Shown here: in pieces, positions 41,289 through 51,396 of the stretch
Layout of the letters: the number at the start of each line of letters is the position of its first letter
Numbering within the stretch: position 1 is the stretch's first letter
NCBI GenBank assembly: GCA_001599935.1
Contig: BCIJ01000004.1
Coordinates: 473,303-537,302 of the forward strand
DNA from: Holtermannia corniformis
Taxonomy: Eukaryota; Basidiomycota; Tremellomycetes; Holtermanniales
Direction of reading: 5' to 3'
DNA length: 64,000 nucleotides
Made by a program: the position numbers and the translations under genes
The notes under the pieces: generated by a model
What the model saw: the letters and a program-made list of their open reading frames with translations, nothing else
Database searches by the model: none
What the model was told of the DNA's origin: nothing

Positions 41289-43886
41289 TTACTTCTTGAC
41301 GGCGGCGATCTCGGCGCCACCCTTGGCACCGGTCATGGCCTTGATCTCGGAGTAGATGAGGCTAGGTATGTCAGTTGGTGTACAAGCAAGATGGTGCAGA
41401 GAAACTCACACTGCGTGGATCGAACGGAGTGGAAGAAGAAAGGAGAAGAGCACACGTTAGCGATTGCCGACACAAACCAGCGCCGATACGCACATTGACC
41501 AGCAGTGAGGGTACCAATCATGACAAGACGAGCCGACATGCCGGTGAAGAGACCCGTGACACCGAGCTGCTTGGACATGGTGATGAGACGCGAGGTGACG
41601 CCCTGTCCGGGCTCGCCCTTGGTCTTGTTGATCTTGGAGAGGAGGGTGTCGGCGGGTTGCGAGATCTGTGCAGATTAGCCAAAGTCGCTGACCGAGCGCT
41701 GGCTACGCACGACAGCGGCGGCCATACCGGCGACGAGACCGGCCGAGAGGTTGAGACCAGTGGTTTGACCACCCGTGAGGCTCGACTTGGAGGCACCAGT
41801 GACCTGGAGGATCTTCTCCGAGGCGACCTCGAACACGGCAAACTTGGCCATGGTGTAAGGAACCTGCTTGAACAGGATGGGGCCAAAGCTGCGAATGTCA
41901 GTACACGGCGCAATCCCGTCGAGTGTACTGACCCGGCGTAGAAGCCACCAAGACCCTCCTCACGGGCAATGCGGGCGAACCCAGGTAGGAGACCCGAGGC
42001 GAAAGTGGGCTGCGAGACGAGACGGATACGGGTGGCCTCGAGGGGGCAGAGGGCAATGTCGGCAAAGAACTCGGCAATGGCCGAGGCACCGAGGTAGATG
42101 GCCTGGCGGTTCTCACGGGCCTTGTCGACACCGAGGTAGTCGATCGCGGCCTTCTTCCAGAACTCGTAACCACCAAACTTGAGCGCACCCTGAAGCGAGT
42201 AGCCGAGAACGGTGGGGCCGAGACCGGTGAGGAGAGCACCGGCACCCTCGGCGGCGATGACCTGGCGGAAGCCACCAACCATGCCCTGTGGTGGGTTAGC
42301 GAGGAACAATGACAACATGCATAGAAAAGGTTCAGTTGATAACCGAAGCGTCTGTACCCAACGAGCGTCTAGCAGCACCTGGGTGCTGATCCCACGACGT
42401 AGAGGGACAGACTCGGCCTAGACATTGTGATGACACAAAGTATGCTCCCTACGACCGGGTCGAGAACCAGCCAGGGCGACATGAGAAGAAACGTAGCGAC
42501 TCGTATAGCAAATCGCAGACTCGATCGGGGCGCGCAAGTACCAAAAAGCCAGGGCACGGCTAGATTTTGCTCCGCACCATGCCACGACCCCGCACGGAGC
42601 GATACGACTTGTTCGTGAGCGCTGGTTCGATTAGATCTGCCCTCTTTTCAGAAGCAACGGCAACGTCACTCGTGATTACCAGCCGAAAAGACGCAGAGTA
42701 TCTGTGATTGACCACCAGCGTTGGCTCGGACTTGACTGAAGCCCGACAGAGGCTAGATCATGTACGGACCAGAGGATTGTCAGGGATCTAGTGGCGCGCA
42801 CTGCCATGTCATCCTGCTGCCACAGACGCAGATGAGCAATGCCTTCAGCGCCGCGTGATGACCAGGCAACGATTAAAGTCATGATCTATCGACGCAAGCC
42901 GGTGAGACGGCAGGCTGACACTGGCTGATCGACACTCGCCATCACCGCACAAGTCGGGGCTTCTGTACGAGCCGGAGGATTCAACCGGCCGGCTAGCTGG
43001 CGACCGAGCGTTGGCCCGACGGCTAACTATCGGACCCCAATTAGCGCAAAGAGTGAATCTGCGACACATGTCCTGATCATCTTGCGAGCAGACGTATTCG
43101 AGCGTTTTGACGTTTGCGTCAAGCGTCAGTAGCCGCTAAACCGCAAGGATACACGAGCAAAGCGGTAGGGAAAAGGCCAGATGCAAAGGGCAAAGGCGAC
43201 GAACCTTGTTGTAGACCTCGGGCTCGAGCTGGATCCTCGTCTTGACAACGTCGACGGGCGTCAATGCGCCGTGGGTGACGGCGCAGCCGAGGGCACCGGC
43301 GAGGGCGAACCTGGGGAGGGTTGGGCGTTAGCTGCTGTTCTCTGTATTGGGCTCTTGATCGATGGGCGGGTGCGCTACGACTGCTCGTCCGAGCTGTGGT
43401 AGCACAGCGCAACGAGACAGGTACTTGAGCAGGCATAGTGACGCCATCTCTTCCGCTAGCGAGCGAATCAAAGTCGACTGGCACGATGTCTATGACCGTC
43501 GTGGAGACGTCAAGAGGTACGCCTAGGCCATGTAACCTGCAACGATACACCCTGGTGAACGAGCGGATGTGAGCGGACCGCTTGATGACCCAGTGTCCCC
43601 GCACGGCGATCGCTTGTTTTCCGTTTCCGTTTTCCCTGCCGTCGCACTCCGCGACTCACCTCGAGTAGAGGTCGATCCCAGTCGGGTTCGCCTTGACAGA
43701 GTCCTTTGCGGCCTCCTTGACGTCCTGAACCTTGTTGTCGAGACGACCGGCCAAATCCTTGCCGTCCGCCTTGAGCTCGCGCGCCTTTGCCTGCGCGGCC
43801 GCCGTCGCCTGGTCGACCTTTTCGCCGATCGAGGGCAGCATGAACTGAGCCGAGGGAGCGAAGAATGGGTTTGCGCGGTATACCAT
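41289..43886 (-). CDS. Mitochondrial phosphate carrier (SLC25A3/Mir1-Pic2 type)
   Basis: Exon 1 (43660-43886) [20 protein letters not shown] with an amphipathic Ala/Lys stretch; exon 2 (43205-43310) [20 protein letters not shown] then [10 protein letters not shown], the first carrier signature PxDxxKxR. Exon 3 from 42285 has [31 protein letters not shown] and the second signature CPLEATRIR. Later exons give [20 protein letters not shown] and the third signature [12 protein letters not shown], ending [15 protein letters not shown]. It imports phosphate with protons through the inner membrane. Introns 1 and 2 are about 349 and 919 bp, long for this genome. Confidence 0.93.
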
Positions 43887-44350
43887 TTTGAGTGGGGTGA
43901 GTGCTGAGTGGTGGTAGTGGTGGCTGGCGAAAAGCGGGCGCGGGTGAAGCAAGGGGGTTGACACTCGCGAGGTCACGTCGGCGATAACTCCGAAAAGCGC
44001 CGAGTGGGTCGGCCCGCTGCTGCACGCGTGGTTCTTTCCGCTTTCTCCCAGTTGCCACGTCGCTGCCTCGTCTTCGTCTGCGCCTTGTCTGAATACCCTT
44101 GTCACCACCATGCTCACCGTCTGCCTCGTACGGTCTTGTGCTCCCTTGTGCTCAGTGCTAAGAGGTGACACGTGACCCCGGAGCGATGCTAAGATCCGTA
44201 CTTTCCCACGGGTGCTGTAGTGTTATCGGGTCGAGCGGTTAGCGCTGCCCCTTTTCGCCACGTGAGCCAACAGACTCGGTGATCAGCTCAAGGATTGCTG
44301 TACCACTCTCTCACCGTCCGTCCAGCTCACCACTCGCACCACTCGCACAC
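43887..44350. other. Divergent promoter region
   Basis: Between the phosphate carrier (-) and glycine cleavage H (+) genes, both mitochondrial. No other gene seen. Confidence 0.4.
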
Positions 44351-47300
44351 ATGCTCGCACCACTCCTCCGCCGCGCCGCTCCAGCCCTCAAGGCTAACGC
44401 GACCGCACCCCGTCGCGCGTTCTCCCTCTCGACTCGGATCCTCGCAGGTCAGTGAACCGTCCGAGACTATGTATATGACCCGGATCGCACAACGGACAGT
44501 TTGGCAGTCACGCGCTGCCGCTTTCCTTCAACTAGGTTGGTCCTGGACAGGTGCGGTGCCGGGTGGGACGTTCCCCAAGATTGCGTGTGGTATCTACTAC
44601 ACTCTGTCAGATGGCTCCTACCCGCTTCCCTCTGTCCTCTACCACTGCGAAAGCGATAATCCTAGCTCGCTCGTGTCATCTCCTAGCGACGGTGCAGCGC
44701 AGCATGGACACTTTCATATCCGGACAGAGTAGCATCAGCGAGCCCGCACTGCGTGATGTGCAAACTGCACAGATCAAACAGGAGACCACGGCGTAGACGT
44801 GACAGAGCACACCGTCTCGCTCAGCATCAGCTCGGAACGGCGTGTGATGGCTGCTACACGTCGTGTAGTGGATACCAGCTCGCACCAACCTGAAGCTGGT
44901 GTGATCCAACGCTTGTGGCTCGGTGCAAGCGCAGAACGGGTTACGGTGCCAGCCCATGTCCGGACATGGCTAAGGCCGTCAGCTCGACACGTCGTTCTCG
45001 TCGCTAGAATACCTGATCCTCAACCCTGTGCAAGCGCTAGCTCAGCGCCGGTTCATTCATACGATCGAGCTGGACCACAGCTTTGCCTTTATCTCTGTCT
45101 GTGCGCTGCGTCCCTGCCGACGTTGGACAATCTCAGTCGGCATGACGGCGCAGGACCGCGTCACGACTCCCAGCCGATCCGTTCGGCATCATTGCGCTGC
45201 TCCAAGCTATCCCGGTGGAAACAGGCACACACGGTCCAGCTGAATGACAGCTACGTTCGCGCGATAGCTGACGGAAAGCCGAGTCCTAGAACGCAGTACC
45301 GGCCGCTTATCGTTCAGCTCGGTCTCAGCTGGTCTAACGCGCGTGTCAATCGCTGCGCGTCGTGATAGGCGATAGCTGTGTCGTCACTGGGCTTAACCCT
45401 CGCATGGTCGGCACGGATCGTCGAGCTGTTCACAACTCTGCAGATATCGCCGCTCGCGAGTAGGTGCGCAGCAGGTTACCGCTATTTTTTCGGCTGCTGC
45501 GTCGTTTGTTGGTAGCTCTACATACAGCGCTACGAAAGCGTACACTATGTTCAGCTGTCCATGTAGTCGCTGTACGCCGTCCTGGCCTGGCGGACCAACG
45601 TCTGTCCAGAATGACTAGTGCCTTGTTACTAGCAAACGTGTCTGCTCCTAATACTGCCGGCTTTGGCTCGGCGCGTGACGGCTCGGCTCAACGACGGATG
45701 ATAGCACTCCGACGTGCTATCATCCGAGTCTTGTAGTCGTCACGTCCAACACAGCCGGCTCCTAGGCTCCATGCAGGTCCAAACCACGATTCGGTGCGCC
45801 TACGTTGGCCCGGCTGAAGTGACCGACACGATTGCAGCGCGTCATGCCGCTTTCACATTGCCGTCTCGGCTGCAGCGCCATCCAAGATCAGCTAGCTCGA
45901 TTGCAAGACCTTGTCGTGTGCAGCGCTACACGACGCTTCTGTGCGCCGCTAGCTATCTTCATCTGTAGGATGATGGTTACTGCACGTTTCACATGCTGCC
46001 AAGCTGGAGTACGCTATGCGCCTTGCAATCATCGTGAGCATCTATCAGGTCAACATCACCAGAGTCATTGGCTCATTCGGACGCGCGTCATAACTACTTT
46101 CGCCTAGTTGTTCAGTGCCGAAGAGTAGCGCCAAACCCGTGTACCGAGCCGAGGCGCCTGAGCTTGCACGATCGCACGCCCATGATCTAGACAGCTGCTG
46201 CCGTCGAACCAAGCTTCACCTACGAGACGCCCGCTTGGCCTCATTAGGGTGTGATTGGTTGCTGCCAACACAGAGCGCTCTAGGACTCGCGACTTTCACT
46301 GGCTGTGTTCGGCCAGTAATGTGTGAGAGTTATAGCGCACGCTTCCGTGTTACAGGCTCCTCCGCCCACCACGGCGATTGACGGGTCTGCACAAAGTACC
46401 GCCAGCCTGTGGATCCTGGCCTCGGTTCGCGGGCACTGAAACCAGCCGTGGGCTAGACTTCGTGTGTTGCAGTATCCATTCGTAAGCGGCAGTACTACCT
46501 TGTGAGTCTTTCCCTCGTGATCAGCCGATCGCGCGGCTTGGAGCTGAGGGAGACTGCGCAGGGTTTTCACAGACCGTTTAGCTTGCGTAGCTCCAAGACA
46601 GAGCTACGAATGGCCGATGGGTTGTGGCAGTCACTCTACGGTTGGATGACACATGATTACGAAGCAATTGGCGCCAGGATGGTCGTCCGGCCCGCCCATC
46701 CCTTGCGTGCCTTGCCAGCGCCTGCCAGTTTTCAGCTGCCGTCCCCGTCGCGGTCTCCAAATGTGTAACTGTGGTGTGCGCGATTCTTTGGGTCTGCGGC
46801 GATCTCAATAGGGACTGGACTGTACCGACGATCATTAGTTCCCTCCCCGGCTGTGTCATGAAGCTTGCGGCGCAACCCTATACATTCGCTGTTATGTAAA
46901 CCAAATCCCGTGCTGACACCCTCGCAGCCAAGCGCTTCTCGACCGATCACGAGTGGGTCTCATTCGATGCGGCGTCGAGCATCGGTACGGTCGGCATCAC
47001 CGACTACGCTCAGAAGGCTCTTGGCGATGTCGTCTTCGTCGAGCTTCCAACAGTAGACTCGGAGGTCCCTCACGGTGGTGCGTATTGTTCAGTCAGTCGC
47101 GTCACACTTCTCTGACAACCTCACGCAGAGGCCATTGGTGCTGTCGAGTCCGTCAAGGCCGCTTCGGACATTTACGCGCCCGTGTCTGGCGTCGTGACGG
47201 AGATCAACGAGGCTCTCGCCGACCAACCATCCCTGCTGAACAAGAAGCCCGAGTCGGACGGTGAATGACTTCGGTTATCGGCTTGCGCGGTGCGCTGACG

Positions 47301-47400
47301 TCGCTCAGGCTGGCTGTGCAAGATCAAGCTGTCGGACCCTGCCGAGTTTGAAAACCTTTTGGATGAGACCGCCTACAAAGCGCACTGCGAGGGTGCTTGA
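44351..47400 (+). CDS. GCV3: Glycine cleavage system H protein, mitochondrial
   Basis: Exon 1 (44351-44447) encodes a mitochondrial presequence, [20 protein letters not shown], rich in Arg/Ala without acids. After a 2480-bp intron (44448-46927) the mature domain starts [20 protein letters not shown]; then [39 protein letters not shown] (lipoyl-lysine in ESVKA), [20 protein letters not shown] and [14 protein letters not shown]. It carries the aminomethyl group between the P, T and L proteins. Two further introns are of normal size. The link to exon 1 rests on reading phase (GCA G|CC), presequence character and spacing. Confidence 0.88.
45695..45726. repeat. 13-bp perfect inverted repeat with 6-base loop
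   Basis: CGGATGATAGCAC / GTGCTATCATCCG separated by TCCGAC, inside the long GCV3 intron. It could form a hairpin in RNA or be the end of a small transposon; neither is shown. Confidence 0.7.
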
Positions 47401-48654
47401 GATGTATTCCTTGGTACATGCCGCGCTGGTGCGCGGCTGCGATCCTTTTAGATGATTCGTCCTCTGTTGATGGTTCAACTCCGCACACTGGTACAAATAC
47501 TGTGTGCGAACAGCCGATCTGATGTAAACCAACCGTCTCATCGCACCCGGCATGTCTTCGCAGCGTTCAACGAGTACATCCGAGGTGCTTACGAACCCAC
47601 CGTTGCAGACATACCTGCCCGAAAAGGGCGACTGTCCTGTTGTCTTTGAGCACCAGACTGCGACGGTTGACAGCGCCCTTGAGCGCATGGCGAAGGCGGG
47701 ATACAGCGCTGCGGTTCCAGGCAGTACTTCCGACCGCTTCAACGGCACGGTCACTCCACTCCGCTGGCGACCGGCAACATCGCTCGGTGCCACGCGCACT
47801 GGGGATTATTGACAGCGCGCTTGCCGCAGTCGAAAGCTCTTGTGTAAGCGTAGATAGATAGGGGGAGGCTTTGCACTGGAGACTAGGCGTACACGCCATC
47901 AAAGACGAATGTATAGGATCTTCAGTGGTTCTGTCATCCCACCCTTCCATCAACAGGCTGCTTTTTTGTAGCTTGCGTCTTCGCAGTATCTCAGCCCTAG
48001 GCGAGTGAAATGAGTGGCGAAGCGCCTCATTGCCCACAGACACGGCCCGTGCATCACCATGGCTCATGGCACCATTGACGCTAGCTGCGAGTTCGCTCAG
48101 GACGCGTTCGGCATACGCATCGCTTTGCTTTATCCTTCCACAGCGGCGTGTGTAGCTGAGGAGAGTGGTTCGGATCTTGCATTGCCTCTGAAGCTGCGCT
48201 CACCGATACAGCAGGCGCTCATCACAATGTGGCAGCACCGTGTACGCGCACGGATGATTGTGCTGTGGCGCCAGTCCAGGTATCATCAGCACTGGCTGAC
48301 GTTGTGCGTTCAAACCTCGTGGGACCCGTTCCCTTTCTCCATCCGCTCGTGGCGCTCTTCAAGCTGCATGTAGACACACGAGTCGAGTAAAAGCGCTAGG
48401 AAGGCCAGATGGAGCCCACGCGATGAGATGCAATCCCGCGTCTGTTCGTTAGCGCTACACGGCTCCCTCGTTCCTACAGCATATTCTCAAGATCGCCACT
48501 TGTCAATTACAGTAGTGGGGTCTTCGACTCGAACGACGCTATGAAGGGCGCTGCACAGTTCTTCGCCTGCAGGTGCCGTCTCATCTAAAGTACAAGGGCT
48601 ATCCGTCCCATCCGTCCTACAAAGCCACAGACATACTAGCGTCAAGTTGCAATA
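47401..48654. other. Gene-poor spacer
   Basis: Apart from the small ORF at 47552 no gene is supported. Several overlapping short frames exist on both strands. Confidence 0.35.
47552..47812 (+). CDS. Small hypothetical protein (86 aa, uncertain)
   Basis: From ATG 47552: MSSQRSTSTSEVLTNPPLQT then YLPEKGDCPVVFEHQTATVD and SALERMAKAGYSAAVPGSTS, ending LGATRTGDY. The middle looks like a folded peptide. It begins with an MS plus Ser/Thr-rich stretch like other tiny ORFs in the gene-poor islands. No known motif. Confidence 0.35.
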   Translation: MSSQRSTSTSEVLTNPPLQTYLPEKGDCPVVFEHQTATVDSALERMAKAGYSAAVPGSTSDRFNGTVTPLRWRPATSLGATRTGDY

Positions 48655-48893
48655 TGGCTACGGGGCAATCTGGCAGTTCAGCGCCATTTGCTCAACAGGA
48701 ATACCAGATTGAAATGGCCATGAGAAAGTGGGAGACCGTCAGGGCACGTCCGATCGGGACGCTCGCTGATTGGCGACGCCGGACCGGATACCCGTCGACA
48801 GCGTCAGATCGCTTATCACGCTACCCGGAGCAATCAGTGCATACCATCTTTCGGCGCTCTGCGAGCGTACGTGATCAGCAGGGTCGACGATAA
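48655..48893 (+). CDS. Small hypothetical protein related to the 50.5-kb relic (78-79 aa)
   Basis: From ATG 48655: MATGQSGSSAPFAQQEYQIE then MAMRKWETVRARPIGTLADW and RRRTGYPSTASDRLSR. The part EYQIEMAMRKWETVRARP corresponds to EEEFEKVLKQWEGVRRRP near 50511-50565, and the sequence upstream of the ATG is also alike (ILAS.C.M). Function unknown; Trp/Arg-rich helix. Confidence 0.4.
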
Positions 48894-49049
48894 CGGCCAC
48901 CACTCTATCATAGTGACTGTCTCTATGCATCTTGTGCCGGACTTGATTGGGCTGCGATACTGGGCTGTGACACGCTCAAGACAGCACATTTGCATACCAC
49001 GAAGCGCGAGACTGTCGCGAGCGCGGTAGCTTCGGCATGCTGTGTTAGA

Positions 49050-49310
49050 TGATGGGAGAACCGTGATGCATCTCGCTCGATACAACGCTACTTTGTAGCC
49101 TTTCGCCTACGGCTCTGATGTCTCGCTCGCCATCCTGATGTCTCGCCGGATGCAGTATCCTCGCCGGATGCGTCGCATCCTCGGCGCCTTGACTACATCC
49201 TCTGCGCGCCAGACTTGTCTTGGCTACATCCGCGCCGGATGTAGTGTTCGCCAGATGCGGCGTCATGCCGGCTTGCCGAAGGGATGGCTGGCTGAGTGGC
49301 GTATTCCAAC
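49050..49310 (-). repeat. Dispersed repeat, copy 2 (inverted relative to 16.0-16.2 kb)
   Basis: GATGATGGGAGAACCGTGATGCAT, several TCGCCGGATGC units and GATGGCTGGCTGAGTG occur here in the reverse order and orientation of 16034-16230. Confidence 0.6.
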
Positions 49311-49451
49311 ATGCTGTGCACAGTGGTAGTGTTCATTTGTTGTAGCAGTTGCTAGCCAGCTCCCCGTCAGCTGCGAGGCGCGCTCTATAGCGCTAGCCAT
49401 GCAAGGGCTTGACCGTCACCTATCATTTTGCGCAAAGAAGTGCATGGTCTG

Positions 49452-49778
49452 TGTGAGGGCCTCGCCGAGAGAAGGCGATAGCCCGAAAGGAGAGGCGAGA
49501 TCGACGCAGCGATCGGCCTCGGGAAAGCGGGACTCTAGATCGCGCGATGCGGAAAGCTAAGTTCCGCACTCGAGGGCTCTGGAGGATCGACGAGAGAGAA
49601 TAGGATGAACACTATAATATTCGAGCGATGGAGATACAACAAGAGACGAGAGAAACAGAAGGGCGCGCGCGCGCGGCCGCACCGCCGCAGCGCACAGACA
49701 GTGGTGCGATAGCACCAGTGGCACCTCGCGAGGCGGTCTCCTTCGCACCCCGCACGTGGCACAGCCATAGGCGTGACA
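49452..49778 (+). mobile_element. Solo LTR (327 bp) with 5-bp target duplication
   Basis: Starts TGTGAGGGCCTCGCC and ends GGCGTGACA, i.e. TG...CA ends. Flanked on both sides by GTCTG (49447-49451 and 49779-49783), the mark of LTR-retrotransposon insertion. The same LTR start is at 63906-64000. No internal coding region remains, so two LTRs have recombined. Its 3' end is 12 bp from the stop of the next ORF. Orientation was taken from reading direction; LTR polarity is not proven. Confidence 0.85.
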
Positions 49779-49790
49779 GTCTGCATCATA

Positions 49791-50000
49791 TCACACATTA
49801 AACCACTCTGCAGCATTGCCCTGCTCCTTGCGGTGAGGGTGGTCCTCTGGCAAATTGTGCTTCCAAGTGGAATCCGACGTCTTCGTGGTGTCCGGCTTGT
49901 TGGCTTGTGGCTGATCGCTAGGCTTCGTGACACAGTCACTGGGGGGCTTGGCTGCGCCGGTGGGGACTTGGCTGTTGGACGATGAAGATGTGTCTGACAT
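49791..50000 (-). CDS. Small Ser/Thr/Pro-rich protein (69 aa, uncertain)
   Basis: From ATG 50000: MSDTSSSSNSQVPTGAAKPP then DSTWKHNLPEDHPHRKEQGN and AAEWFNV. The hydrophilic N-terminus and charged C-terminal peptide look like a small disordered protein. No family recognised. The solo LTR sits 12 bp beyond the stop. Confidence 0.4.
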   Translation of the reverse strand: MSDTSSSSNSQVPTGAAKPPSDCVTKPSDQPQANKPDTTKTSDSTWKHNLPEDHPHRKEQGNAAEWFNV

Positions 50001-51157
50001 GATACTCGGGTGACTGTTGATCCCACAAAATACGGGGTTCAAGGCGCAATATACGCACTGAGGCTCAGAAGGCTCAGATCGGGCAGAAGGCAAGTTTGCG
50101 TTTTCCTTGAACCGTGATCAAGGGATTGTCAGATATTGCCAGGTTCTGAGTGTTTTTTCTTTCGTGGACCACAACAGAGTGTGCTTGCGATGCACGCTCG
50201 CACTTTACTTCTGTGTTGTTTCGGCCGATAGTCAGGACCACCGGGGGGGGGGGGCTGGTCGAGTCTTTTGCGAGACTGGCCCCCTTTGTTTCTGCAGTGG
50301 GAGGACGCAGACGCATGAACAAAAGAGAGCCCTTGGCAATGATCGAGGGCCTTCGTTTCGATAAGACTAGGACAACGCTGCTCGGTCCTCTCCGTAAAGC
50401 TACAGCCTCGTCCAAGCACAAGCGCAGCATGTTCCAGTCGTCCTACCCCGCCAAGAAGATACTAGCTTCAACCTGCGATATGGGCAACGCCTTATCACCG
50501 GCAGGAAGAAGAATTCGAAAAGGTGTTGAAGCAGTGGGAGGGCGTCAGAAGACGTCCCTGGCGTGAGACGTTGTCTGACCAACTACGCCTGGCCGGGTGT
50601 TTATCATCGACAGCGCCAAATCGATTGTGAAGCTACCCGCGGCAATTGTCCCGTGCCCTCACTTTGCGCCATGGAAGCGAGGTACCTAGTCACCAAATTC
50701 AACGATATACTCGATCCTCCCGACGCTGCAGCCCGTCTGTGCCCTCTTATACACCTGGTACCAAACTCGATTGAGACAGGGATGAGACCGGGTGAGACAG
50801 TACATGGCAGCCTGGAGAGATCACCATCGCATGTATACTACAATGTGCGAGACTGATGCTCGAGCGCGATAGCTCTCTGAACTGGATCTGGGGCATGTTC
50901 TGTGCTTCTTTTGCGGACCCTTTGCGATCGCAATGCGCAGGCACTCTCGCATTGCCATCATTCACTAGAGTGCGCACTATATCGCACGTTCCAAGCTTGT
51001 CTTCGCAATAGCCCCATAGGCCTTCGCAATACGTCCGAAGCCCGCGGCCCTAGAGTAACGAGTGGCAAATCCTCGCGCTGATTGCCCGGATCTGCAAGTA
51101 TAAGATGCACGCCGTCGACGCCCAAACCCGTTCCTGTTCCCCAGCTAGACCATCGCC
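50001..51157. other. Gene-poor spacer with a relic of a small gene
   Basis: Includes a G run near 50243-50253 and the segment 50400-50633 related to 48575-48800. No intact larger gene. Confidence 0.4.
50400..50633 (+). pseudogene. Frameshifted relative of the small gene at 48655
   Basis: The upstream part reads KKILASTCDMGN in one frame and the rest, QEEEFEKVLKQWEGVRRRPW, in another. Similarity to the 48.6-kb gene spans both, so one or more bases were lost or gained, or a splice joins the parts that I cannot see. Called a pseudogene with moderate doubt. Confidence 0.4.
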
Positions 51158-51358
51158 ATGTCTTCGAACAACGAGAGCAACACGAAGCCTCCTTCGACCG
51201 ACCCGGGCAGCGAGCGCGCTGCGGACTCGACCGATGATCGAAGTTACACGATAACATCGTTCCAGCGTCAGATCACTGAGATCGAGCGTGCCAAGATCGA
51301 GCTTAGCCAGGTTCCAATGCCGACCCCGGTTGGACCGCCGCAGCCGCTACGTCGTTAA
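51158..51358 (+). CDS. Small hydrophilic protein (66 aa)
   Basis: MSSNNESNTKPPSTDPGSER, then TITSFQRQITEIERAKIELS, a likely short coiled coil, and MPTPVGPPQPLRR. Stop TAA at 51356-51358, 38 bp from the stop of the convergent F-box gene. The helical middle argues for a real protein. Function unknown. Confidence 0.45.
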   Translation: MSSNNESNTKPPSTDPGSERAADSTDDRSYTITSFQRQITEIERAKIELSQVPMPTPVGPPQPLRR

Positions 51359-51396
51359 CCATGAGATGCGATGCACCCACGATGATTGATGCGATC

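Noticed and set aside
44799..45365. 188-codon frame inside the GCV3 intron
   Set aside because: Composition looks random, with overlapping frames of similar length; not called as a nested gene without transcript evidence.
50242..50254. G run as telomeric or regulatory sequence
   Set aside because: A simple homopolymer, not a telomere unit; it may also be of uncertain length.
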